From contig WLHM01000011.1 of assembly GCA_009702725.1 (NCBI GenBank), forward strand, positions 1 through 12,415: a stretch of DNA of 12,415 nucleotides. The letters run 5' to 3'. Position 1 is the stretch's first letter. Each line of letters begins with the position of its first letter. The notes beneath the pieces are model-generated. The model did not search any database and had not been told where the DNA came from. It worked only from the letters and a program-made list of their open reading frames with translations. Source of the stretch: Actinomycetota bacterium. GTDB lineage: Bacteria; Actinomycetota; Actinomycetes; S36-B12. Below are positions 7,179 through 12,415 of the stretch, piece by piece. A program made the position numbers and the translations under genes.

Positions 7179-7525
7179 GTGGAAAACCTCATTGGGGTGA
7201 TGGATTTCGCCCCCGATTGGAGTGGGCGACGCACAATCGCAAGGTCCTCTCCGAGCACCACATTTACGCTAACGGCTCGACCGGCCGGCTCATCCGAGAC
7301 GAACTGGATATACCCGTCAAACGATTCTTGAGCGGCCCACTCGGTGGCGACCAACAAATCGGCGCGTTCATCGCCCAAGGCGCGATCGATCTCTTGGTCA
7401 TCTTCTGGGATCCCCTTGAACAGCAGCCACATGACCCCGACGTTAAGGCGCTGTTGCGTCTCGCCACGCTGTGGAATATCGCTATTGCAAGTAACCGGAC
7501 TACCGCCGACATGATTTTTACCTAA
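7179..7525 (+). pseudogene. mgsA: methylglyoxal synthase, probably frameshifted and 3'-shortened
   Basis: Methylglyoxal synthase converts dihydroxyacetone phosphate to methylglyoxal and phosphate. The frame from 7217 reads LEWATHNRKVLSEHHIYANG, then SGPLGGDQQIGAF with the catalytic Asp of GGDQQ, then IFWDPLEQQPHDPDVKALLR with the conserved His and Asp, and NRTTADMIFT before TAA (7523-7525). That frame has no ATG or GTG start between its upstream stop at 7151 and residue LEW, only a TTG at 7217. The missing N-terminus seems to lie in another frame: GTG 7179 (AGAAGG 7 nt upstream) gives VENLIGVMDFAP, and a -1 shift in the C-run at 7210-7214 joins it to RLEW. Even so, the usual AHDxKK substrate-binding motif reads GVMDFAP, and about 15-20 C-terminal residues are absent. 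The core is well preserved, so decay would be recent. A functional TTG-start protein or a recoded gene is possible. Confidence 0.72.
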
Positions 7526-7545
7526 CCGCTTTTTGCCAGCGGTTA
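7523..7545 (+). terminator. hairpin over the mgsA stop codon, possible terminator
   Basis: TAACCGCT (7523-7530) and AGCGGTTA (7538-7545) form a perfect 8-bp stem with a 7-nt loop. The stem begins with the TAA stop of the mgsA frame. There is no T-run after it on either strand, so a canonical intrinsic terminator is not shown. The position at the end of a gene makes transcription termination or mRNA 3'-end protection the likeliest use. Confidence 0.4.
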
Positions 7546-7550
7546 CTGCA

Positions 7551-7590
7551 GGACACCACCTGTCTTTAGCCCAAACCCCTGAATGCGCAC
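7551..7590 (+). repeat. 40-bp direct repeat, copy A
   Basis: This segment, starting GGACACCACCTGT and ending CCCCTGAATGCGCAC, recurs at 8371-8410 with 36 of 40 identical bases. In this copy its last 11 bases form the start of the left arm of the 26-bp inverted repeat. It follows the mgsA stop by 25 nt. Confidence 0.88.
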
Positions 7591-7648
7591 GTTTTGGTCG
7601 TGAAACCGGGCGATTATCTGCTTTTCACGACCAAAACGTGCGCATTCA
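7580..7648. repeat. perfect 26-bp inverted repeat with 17-nt loop
   Basis: The left arm 7580-7605 (TGAATGCGCACG, then TTTTGGTCGTGAAA) is the exact reverse complement of the right arm 7623-7648. The loop 7606-7622 has 17 nt. The structure lies between plus-strand mgsA and minus-strand hemW, so it could act as a bidirectional transcription barrier, but no T-run flanks either side. It could equally be a dispersed palindromic element of the REP/MITE kind. No obvious target-site duplication flanks it. Neither copy of the 220-bp element contains it, and copy B of the 40-bp repeat keeps only the start of the left arm. Confidence 0.85.
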
Positions 7649-7664
7649 CCAACGGATTGATCTA

Positions 7665-7838
7665 CTACTCTTCATTACCCGCAAAGCAGTTACCGTATAA
7701 AACAGAGAAAGTGCATTGACTCGAGGGGTTTGCGGTGCCGCCGATGCTGCCCACACCGGGCCGCACCGGGCCAACACCGAGTGCGAGGCGATCGATCGGT
7801 GCTGGACTAACTGGCGAATTAACGTCGGTACTTGGCAC
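7665..7838 (-). CDS. small hypothetical protein, paralogue 1 of a duplicated pair
   Basis: I do not recognise this 57-residue frame. The GTG at 7838-7836 directly follows a TAA, with GGAG ending 6 nt before it. The start/stop context is the same in the second copy. The product begins VPSTDVNSPVSPAPIDRLAL, continues GVGPVRPGVGSIGGTANPS and ends NCFAGNEE. Over the first 39 residues, 31 match the second copy. Many base differences are silent, the total length difference is exactly one codon, and both copies end at the same TAG. No signal peptide, membrane segment or known motif is evident; Gly and Pro are frequent. A competing plus-strand frame at 7735-7842 (GTG after GAGGGG, 35 codons) shares the same third positions, so silent-site bias cannot decide the strand. 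That frame ends early in the second copy. It may be a real small gene, a gene remnant or chance. Confidence 0.35.
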   Translation of the reverse strand: MPSTDVNSPVSPAPIDRLALGVGPVRPGVGSIGGTANPSSQCTFSVLYGNCFAGNEE

Positions 7839-7883
7839 TTAGTGCTCCAATTGGTTCACGGGCCAATACCCAAACAGGCACCT
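7665..7883. repeat. approximately 220-bp direct repeat element, copy 1
   Basis: This segment matches 8030-8251. From the GAGGGG at 7723 to 7883 the two copies align without gaps with 134 of 161 identical bases. The first part (7665-7722) is more diverged but starts with a 19 of 21 match, and differs in length by 3 nt. Several frames look similar in the two copies simply because the DNA is similar; the minus-strand frame described separately is the most consistent one. Confidence 0.85.
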
Positions 7884-8029
7884 ACTTGCACGGTAATCCA
7901 CAAACCGTCGTTCGCCTAGGGTTCCACGCAACTTTCTGGACCAGTCCTGCAAGCAACCGGCCCCCAACCAACAGCGGTCAGGGGCCAGCACCAGGATTTA
8001 AACACCCCAACTAGTGGCGGGGAAGGGTG

Positions 8030-8206
8030 CTACTCATCATTACCCTCAAAACATGACCCATCACAACGATATTCGTAGATTGTCACGTTTGAGGGGTTTA
8101 ACGTGCCGCCGATGTTTCCCACACCGGGCCGCACCCAACCAACACCGAGTGCGAGACGATCAGTTGGCGCCGAACTTGCTGGTGAATAAACGTCGTTACT
8201 TGGCAC
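8030..8206 (-). CDS. small hypothetical protein, paralogue 2 of a duplicated pair
   Basis: A 58-residue frame homologous to the one in copy 1. The GTG at 8206-8204 again follows a TAA directly, with GGAG ending 6 nt before it. It begins VPSNDVYSPASSAPTDRLAL, continues GVGWVRPGVGNIGGTLNPS and ends SCFEGNDE. Compared with copy 1 there are at least nine silent codon changes and an in-frame gain of one codon in the variable tail, and the frame stays open to the same TAG. This is what two drifting coding copies would show, but the sample is short. The plus-strand rival frame from 8103 stops at 8187-8189, seven codons before its counterpart in copy 1. Function is unknown. Confidence 0.35.
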   Translation of the reverse strand: MPSNDVYSPASSAPTDRLALGVGWVRPGVGNIGGTLNPSNVTIYEYRCDGSCFEGNDE

Positions 8207-8251
8207 TTAATGCTCCAATCCGTATACGGGCCAATACCCAAGCGGGCACCT
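8030..8251. repeat. approximately 220-bp direct repeat element, copy 2
   Basis: Second copy of the element at 7665-7883, offset by 365 nt at its beginning and 368 nt for most of its length. About 83 % of bases are identical from 8091 to 8251. Sequences on either side differ from those around copy 1 (7884 onward and 8252 onward do not match), so the boundaries of the duplicated unit are reasonably sharp. Confidence 0.85.
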
Positions 8252-8344
8252 GTAAATGATGGTAAAACACTCCCGACCTAAAACCAAGGGATTAGCGAGA
8301 CTCACCCCGGGTTGCCCGAGAAAACAAGAGGGTGACCTGCCAGA

Positions 8345-8410
8345 TGGGATCCCTTTGAACAGCAACCGCGGGACACCACCTGTTTTTGGCCCATACCCCT
8401 GAATGCGCGC
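8345..8410 (+). repeat. mgsA fragment fused to copy B of the 40-bp repeat
   Basis: Bases 8345-8367 match 21 of 23 bases of mgsA 7406-7428, the part encoding WDPLEQQ. Three bases later, 8371-8410 repeats 7551-7590 with four mismatches. In copy A these two pieces are 122 nt apart, so this looks like a duplicated mgsA 3' end with an internal deletion that removed the rest of the gene and its stop. It ends 2 nt before the hemW stop codon. Confidence 0.8.
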
Positions 8411-8412
8411 GC

Positions 8413-9552
8413 TCAGCCCAGGAGATCTCGCACGACCGCATCGGCAAAAAGTCGACCGCGCGTTGAGACTACGAGCCGCCCACCGGCCAGCGCGGCTTCG
8501 TCCAACAAGCCATCACTTGCCAGCTTGGCAATAACCTGATCATCGAGACCCTCGACGGCGGCTAGGTCCAGGCCCGATGCCGTTCGCAACCCCAGCATGA
8601 CCTGCTCCATCCGGATCTGCGTAGGCGTCAACACCTCACGTTGGTCAATTGGTAAGTCACCAGCGGTCAATTTCTGTGAGTATGAACGCGGGTGTTTTAC
8701 GTTCCACCAACGCGCACCATCAATGTGACTATGGGCACCAGGTCCGATGCCCAACCAATCATCATTAAGCCAATAATGAATATTGTGTTGGCATCTTCCA
8801 CCCGGCTTCGCCCAGTTAGAAACTTCATACCAAGTGAACCCGCGCTTGGTGAGCAGGTGATCGACTAATTCGTAACGGTGTGCAGCATCGTCATCATCGG
8901 GGCTTGCAACTGTTCCAGCCGCAACCTGCCGCGCCAGCGGAGTATTTGGCTCAACAATTAACGTGTATGCCGAAACATGGTCAACCCCTCCTGCGGTGAC
9001 TAAATCAACCGAATCCCGCAAGTCCTGGTCAGTTTCACCCGGCGTGGCCATGATGAGATCTGCACTGATGTGCTCGAACCCAGCAGCCCGTGCCATTTCA
9101 ATCGCGGCAGTGGCTGCACCCGCGGTGTGCGTACGATCCAGGGTTTTAAGTACTAAAGGAGATGCACTTTGCACTCCAAATGAGATGCGCGTAAAGCCCC
9201 CAGCGCGCAGTTGATCAAGCTTGGCCTGATCGACGCTGTCAGGGTTTGCCTCAGTGGTTATCTCGGCGTTCGAGGCGAATCCAAACTTTTGCTCGATCGC
9301 GGCAAGTATCGCCACGAGTGCCTTGCCGCTTAGCAGCGTTGGCGTGCCACCGCCGAAGAACACGGTTTCTACCGGGCGCCGGTCTGAGCCCATTTCATGG
9401 GCAGCAAGTTGTATTTCAGAGATCAACACCTGATCGAAAGTGTCGCGCTGAACCTGATTACCTAAATCAGTAGCCGTGTAGGTGTTGAAATCACAATAGC
9501 CACATCTAGTCGCGCAAAAAGGCACATGAACGTAGACCGAGAAGGGCCGCAC
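8413..9552 (-). CDS. hemW: radical SAM heme chaperone HemW
   Basis: HemW is a radical-SAM family protein related to coproporphyrinogen III dehydrogenase HemN; characterised members bind heme and pass it to apoproteins rather than oxidise coproporphyrinogen. The 379-residue protein has the 4Fe-4S motif CATRCGYCDF with Cys13, Cys17 and Cys20, the SAM-binding GGGTP (67-71), and the HNxxYW signature in CQHNIHYWLNDDWLGIGPGA. A HemN-type C-terminal domain follows. The GTG at 9552-9550 gives an N-terminus starting directly before the radical SAM core (RPFSVYVHVPFC), somewhat shorter than many actinobacterial homologues. It lies 6 nt after lepA and is surely co-transcribed. In other actinobacteria hemW is often followed closely by hrcA; here 1.4 kb of island separates them. 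Confidence 0.94.
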   Translation of the reverse strand: MRPFSVYVHVPFCATRCGYCDFNTYTATDLGNQVQRDTFDQVLISEIQLAAHEMGSDRRPVETVFFGGGTPTLLSGKALVAILAAIEQKFGFASNAEITTEANPDSVDQAKLDQLRAGGFTRISFGVQSASPLVLKTLDRTHTAGAATAAIEMARAAGFEHISADLIMATPGETDQDLRDSVDLVTAGGVDHVSAYTLIVEPNTPLARQVAAGTVASPDDDDAAHRYELVDHLLTKRGFTWYEVSNWAKPGGRCQHNIHYWLNDDWLGIGPGAHSHIDGARWWNVKHPRSYSQKLTAGDLPIDQREVLTPTQIRMEQVMLGLRTASGLDLAAVEGLDDQVIAKLASDGLLDEAALAGGRLVVSTRGRLFADAVVRDLLG

Positions 9553-9558
9553 CTTGAC

Positions 9559-11394
9559 CTATTTCTTTGACGTGGTGTCCGAGGTGGAAAGCGCGGCGAT
9601 GAAAGCCTCCTGCGGCACCTCAACCCGGCCCACCATCTTCATGCGCTTTTTGCCTTCTTTCTGCTTTTCCAGCAACTTGCGTTTACGGGTGATGTCACCG
9701 CCGTAGCATTTCGCTAACACGTCTTTTCTGATTGCGCGGATAGTCTCGCGAGTGATCACGCGTGAGCCAATTGCCGCCTGAATTGGCACCTCAAATTGCT
9801 GACGTGGGATCAACTCCTTGAGCTTGCCGGTCATCATTACCCCGTATGCCATGGCCTTATCGCGGTGCACGATGGCGCTAAATGCATCGACGGCGTCACC
9901 GTGCAGCAAAATATCGACTTTGACGAGATCCGCTTCTTGTTCACCAGTTAGTTCATAGTCGAGTGAGGCATAGCCCCGGGTACGCGACTTCAACTGATCG
10001 AAGAAGTCAAAGACGATCTCCGCGAGCGGGAGGGTGTAGCGCAACTCAACTCTGTCCTCGGATAAATAGTCCATGCCGAGCATGAGTCCCCGGCGATGTT
10101 GGCATAGCTCCATAACAGTGCCGACGAACTCGCTTGGCAAAATTACGGTACCTCGAACTATCGGCTCGAAAATCTTGTCGACTTTTTGGGTCGGGAACTC
10201 ACTCGGATTAGTGACCACCAACTCGACACCTTCATCATTTAGCACCCGATACACAACGTTGGGCGCCGTCGAGATCAAATCCAGATTTGCTTCACGCTCA
10301 AGGCGCTCCCGCACGATCTCCATATGTAGTAACCCAAGGAAACCGCACCGAAACCCAAACCCGAGCGCAAGGGAGGTCTCGGGCTCGTAGACCAATGCCG
10401 CGTCGTTCAGCTTCAACTTGTCGAGTGCATCACGCAATTCTGGATAGTCAGAACCATCGATCGGGTAGAGCCCGGAGAAAACCATTGGTTTTGGATCGCG
10501 GTAACCACCGAGCGCCTGTGTCGCACCATGCTGCGCTGTCGTGACGGTGTCGCCAACACGTGATTGGCGGACATCCTTTACTCCCGTTATCAGGTAGCCA
10601 ACCTCGCCGACTCCAATACCTTTACCCGGCACCGGCTCAGGTGAGATAACGCCCACTTCAAGTAGTTCATGAACTTCACCGGTCATCATCATTTTGACGC
10701 GATCCCGAGTCGCAATGCGTCCGTCAATAACCCGGACATAAGTAACAACACCGCGGTAGGTGTCGTAAATCGAATCAAAAATTAGCGCGCGTGCGGGCGC
10801 ATCTGCATCGCCTTGGGGGGCCGGGATATCTCGGACGATGCGCTCGAGTAGCTCAGGTACGCCCTCGCCAGTCTTTGCTGAAATCTTCATTACGTCATCA
10901 GGATCACAGCCAATGATTCGCGCCAGTTCAGCGGCGTATTTCTCCGGTTGCGCGGCTGGCAGATCGATTTTGTTGAGCACCGGCACAATCGTCAAATCAT
11001 TTTCAAGGGCCAGGTAGAGGTTCGCCAAGGTCTGGGCCTCAATGCCCTGCGCGGCGTCAACAACTAAAACCGCCCCCTCGCACGCGGCCAGCGAACGGGA
11101 AACTTCATAGGTGAAATCGACATGCCCTGGGGTATCGATCAAGTTCAGGACATAGTCGCCGCCATCTTGCCCGCGGTAGGGCAGCCGGACCGCCTGCGAC
11201 TTGATGGTGATGCCCCGCTCCCGCTCGATATCCATCCGGTCGAGGTACTGGGCCCGCATCGAGCGGGCATCGACCACCCCGGTGGCTTGGAGCATGCGGT
11301 CAGCCAGGGTGGACTTGCCATGGTCAATATGGGCGATGATGCAGAAATTCCGGATAACCGCGGGGTCGGTGGCACCGGGCTGCGGGAGGGGCAC
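9559..11394 (-). CDS. lepA: elongation factor 4 (LepA), translational GTPase
   Basis: LepA (EF4) is a ribosome-bound GTPase implicated in back-translocation and in 30S assembly or initiation. All G motifs are intact: AHIDHGKST (21-29), RERGITI (58-64), DTPGH (87-91), NKID (141-144) and SAKTGEG. The family C-terminal block GGDITRKRKLLEKQKEGKKR is present near the end. The protein has 611 residues, normal for actinobacteria. The GTG at 11394-11392, preceded by AAAGGA 6 nt upstream, gives MPLPQPGATDPAVIRNFCII, the usual start. The frame stays open upstream to 11811, but that extension lies antisense to rpsT and is rejected. The gene is divergent from rpsT, a common actinobacterial arrangement. 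Confidence 0.97.
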   Translation of the reverse strand: MPLPQPGATDPAVIRNFCIIAHIDHGKSTLADRMLQATGVVDARSMRAQYLDRMDIERERGITIKSQAVRLPYRGQDGGDYVLNLIDTPGHVDFTYEVSRSLAACEGAVLVVDAAQGIEAQTLANLYLALENDLTIVPVLNKIDLPAAQPEKYAAELARIIGCDPDDVMKISAKTGEGVPELLERIVRDIPAPQGDADAPARALIFDSIYDTYRGVVTYVRVIDGRIATRDRVKMMMTGEVHELLEVGVISPEPVPGKGIGVGEVGYLITGVKDVRQSRVGDTVTTAQHGATQALGGYRDPKPMVFSGLYPIDGSDYPELRDALDKLKLNDAALVYEPETSLALGFGFRCGFLGLLHMEIVRERLEREANLDLISTAPNVVYRVLNDEGVELVVTNPSEFPTQKVDKIFEPIVRGTVILPSEFVGTVMELCQHRRGLMLGMDYLSEDRVELRYTLPLAEIVFDFFDQLKSRTRGYASLDYELTGEQEADLVKVDILLHGDAVDAFSAIVHRDKAMAYGVMMTGKLKELIPRQQFEVPIQAAIGSRVITRETIRAIRKDVLAKCYGGDITRKRKLLEKQKEGKKRMKMVGRVEVPQEAFIAALSTSDTTSKK

Positions 11395-11557
11395 TTGGGG
11401 TCCTTTGGGTAGATCGGCTGGGTGGATCGTTCGGTAAGCCTGAGTTCTAGCAGGGATCCGATTTGGGGTAACGCCCAGCCTACGGGTAGCCTTGGGCGGC
11501 GCCCGCATCCGTGAGGGCTCAAGTACCGTCCCAGACCCCAGAATAGAAAGTTGTCCC
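11395..11557. promoter_or_regulatory. divergent lepA / rpsT promoter region
   Basis: This 163-nt gap separates the lepA and rpsT starts and must hold both promoters. On the lepA side, minus strand, TTACCC and TAGAAC are separated by 16 nt and form a weak -35/-10 candidate. For rpsT no hexamer pair convinces me. No operator or riboswitch is evident. Confidence 0.4.
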
Positions 11558-11818
11558 GTGGCGAACATCAAGTCGCAGATCAAGCGTAATCGGACCAATG
11601 AGAAGGCCCGTGAGCGCAATAAGGCCGTTAAGTCATCCGTAAAGACGGCCGTGCGCAAGTTCCGCGAGGCAGCAGCAGCCGGCAAGAGCACCGAGGCCAA
11701 AGAACTTGCCCGTGATGCCAACAGGGCCCTCGACAAAGCAGCCAGCAAGGGCGTTATCCACGCCAACCAGGCAGCCAACCGCAAGTCGTCAATCGCCAAG
11801 CGCGTCGACACCCTCTAG
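11558..11818 (+). CDS. rpsT: 30S ribosomal protein S20
   Basis: S20 is a primary binding protein of 16S rRNA in the body of the small subunit. The 86-residue basic protein starts VANIKSQIKRNRTNEKARER and carries NKAVKSSVKTAVRKF and GVIHANQAANRKSSIAKRV, all standard S20 blocks. The GTG at 11558 is chosen because it gives the canonical N-terminus; the frame is open further upstream to 11492. A weak GAAAG lies ahead. A TetR-type gene follows after 16 nt on the same strand. Confidence 0.97.
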   Translation: MANIKSQIKRNRTNEKARERNKAVKSSVKTAVRKFREAAAAGKSTEAKELARDANRALDKAASKGVIHANQAANRKSSIAKRVDTL

Positions 11819-11834
11819 CTCGACCCGCAGGCAC

Positions 11835-12415
11835 ATGCCTAAGATCAACGCGCCCACGGTAATTGAACACCGTGAGCTTCGTCGCGCAGATCTATTGGTT
11901 GCTGCCACCGCACTGATCAGAAGCGGCAAAGCGTTCACGGTCGCCGAAGTTGCGACCCAGGTAGGACTCTCGCGGTCAGCTGTCTACGAGTATTACAGCA
12001 GCGCCGCGGACCTCATTGCCGACGTAATCGTGGACGAACTTGATTCGTGGGCCATCACCTTGCGGACCGCCACCACCGGTATCGAAGATCCAAAATCACT
12101 GGTGGACGCTTGGGTAACTTCGGTCCTGACTTACGTAGCCGACGGCCAGCACTCCCTACTTAAATCAGCGGCCTCCATCGAACTGCCACCAGCGCGCCGG
12201 GCACAGGTGGGTGCAATGCACGCTGATTTGATCAGCCCACTGATGACGGCACTATCAGGCCTTGGTAGCCCCAACCCCACTCAACTCGCGCACTATATTT
12301 GGGGAACGGTTCAGGCATCAATAGACCTTATTGAAACAACCGGCTGCGACCCCGTGGATGAAATCCAAGCAGTGTTGAATTTCATCCACGGAGGTCTTGC
12401 AAGTTCCGGTTCTAA
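11835..12415 (+). CDS. TetR/AcrR-family transcriptional regulator, 3' end outside window
   Basis: The ATG at 11835 opens a frame of at least 193 codons that is still open at the window edge (the final TCTAA is not in frame as a stop). Residues 16-66 form a TetR-type DNA-binding domain, with the helix-turn-helix FTVAEVATQVGLSRSAVYEYYSS split as FTVAEVATQVG (36-46) and LSRSAVYEYYSS (47-58), followed by AADLIADVI. The rest is a ligand-binding and dimerisation domain with the usual low similarity, and contains PPARRAQVGAMHADLISP. Length already matches typical family members (about 190-200), so few residues should be missing. It begins 16 nt after rpsT and is probably co-transcribed with it, which is an odd partner for a regulator. 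Ligand and targets are unknown. Confidence 0.85.
   Translation, partial: MPKINAPTVIEHRELRRADLLVAATALIRSGKAFTVAEVATQVGLSRSAVYEYYSSAADLIADVIVDELDSWAITLRTATTGIEDPKSLVDAWVTSVLTYVADGQHSLLKSAASIELPPARRAQVGAMHADLISPLMTALSGLGSPNPTQLAHYIWGTVQASIDLIETTGCDPVDEIQAVLNFIHGGLASSGS

Larger units (their letters stand above)
7526..8412. other. 887-bp repeat-rich island between mgsA and hemW
   Basis: Between the mgsA stop and the hemW stop no protein of a known family is visible. The stretch contains a perfect 26-bp inverted repeat, two copies of a roughly 220-bp element with small minus-strand reading frames, and a second 40-bp segment preceded by a 23-nt fragment of mgsA. The parts between the copies (7884-8029 and 8252-8344) show nothing I recognise apart from short open frames. 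The pattern of partial copies in the order mgsA, segment, element, element, mgsA fragment, segment suggests tandem duplication followed by deletions. That history is inference. Confidence 0.75.

Noticed and set aside
7172..7432. Minus-strand open frame of 86 codons opposite mgsA
   Set aside because: The plus strand encodes unmistakable MgsA motifs there, so the antisense frame is a by-product.
7735..7842. Plus-strand 35-codon frame (GTG after GAGGGG) with counterpart at 8103-8189
   Set aside because: Attractive because of its ribosome-binding-like sequence and third-position differences, but its third positions coincide with those of the minus frame. Copy 2 stops seven codons early, while the minus frame keeps the same ends in both copies. 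Kept only as an alternative.
7959..7986. GGCCCC / GGGGCC inverted repeat with 16-nt loop
   Set aside because: Only 6 bp with a large loop and no T-run; could easily be chance.
7716..8259. Longer plus-strand open frames at 7716-7919, 7832-8014 and 8014-8259
   Set aside because: Their partial mutual similarity follows from the DNA repeat; differences are not concentrated at third positions and ends do not correspond.
7551..8410. CRISPR-like array
   Set aside because: Repeats occur only twice each, with different lengths and irregular spacing, and there are no cas genes.
7551..8410. Insertion sequence or transposase remnant
   Set aside because: No transposase-like translation and no terminal inverted repeats bounding a unit; the 26-bp palindrome is a single local hairpin.
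11145..11522. Second minus-strand open frame inside the 5' part of lepA
   Set aside because: Out-of-frame shadow; lepA motifs in the main frame are complete.
11395..11811. N-terminal extension of lepA by about 139 codons
   Set aside because: The extension is antisense to rpsT, has no EF4 similarity, and GTG 11394 has a good ribosome binding site and the canonical N-terminus.

Overview
The window looks like a piece of an actinobacterial (Actinomycetota) chromosome. The main evidence is gene order. The hrcA - dnaJ - rsmE - HIT - phoH - ybeY - CNNM/CBS - cytidine-deaminase-like - era block and the neighbouring lepA - hemW pair, with divergent rpsT, are a familiar actinobacterial arrangement. 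GTG starts are common (era, rsmE, dnaJ, hemW, lepA and rpsT). Base composition, judged by eye, is only moderately GC-rich, and the genes overlap heavily. This would fit a compact, possibly aquatic actinobacterium, but the species-level assignment is inference.

Region 1 (1-7061, minus strand) is one long probable operon read right to left. It starts at a nearly perfect CIRCE operator (7035-7061) and a strong Shine-Dalgarno in front of hrcA. The order is hrcA (heat-shock repressor), dnaJ (co-chaperone), rsmE (16S rRNA methyltransferase), a HIT hydrolase, phoH (ATPase), ybeY (rRNA endonuclease), a CNNM/CBS membrane protein, a cytidine-deaminase-like protein without catalytic residues, and era (ribosome-assembly GTPase, cut by the window edge). 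Seven of the eight junctions overlap by 4 or 11 bases, so translation is probably coupled. The set ties heat-shock control to 30S ribosome maturation.

Region 2 (7062-8412, about 1.35 kb) is an unusual island between hrcA and hemW. It holds a plus-strand methylglyoxal synthase gene (mgsA) that is frameshifted near its 5' end and short at its 3' end. A small hairpin sits on its stop codon. Further on lie a perfect 26-bp inverted repeat, two copies about 83 % identical of a roughly 220-bp element, and a second fragment of mgsA joined to a duplicated 40-bp segment. Each copy of the 220-bp element has a minus-strand reading frame of 57 or 58 codons with the same start, the same stop and a 3-nt length difference. 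This island is the least ordinary part of the window.

Region 3 (8413-11394, minus strand) is the lepA - hemW pair: back-translocating elongation factor 4 and a radical-SAM heme chaperone, separated by 6 nt.

Region 4 (11395-12415) starts with a divergent promoter region. Plus-strand rpsT (ribosomal protein S20) follows, then a closely spaced TetR-family regulator that runs to the window edge.
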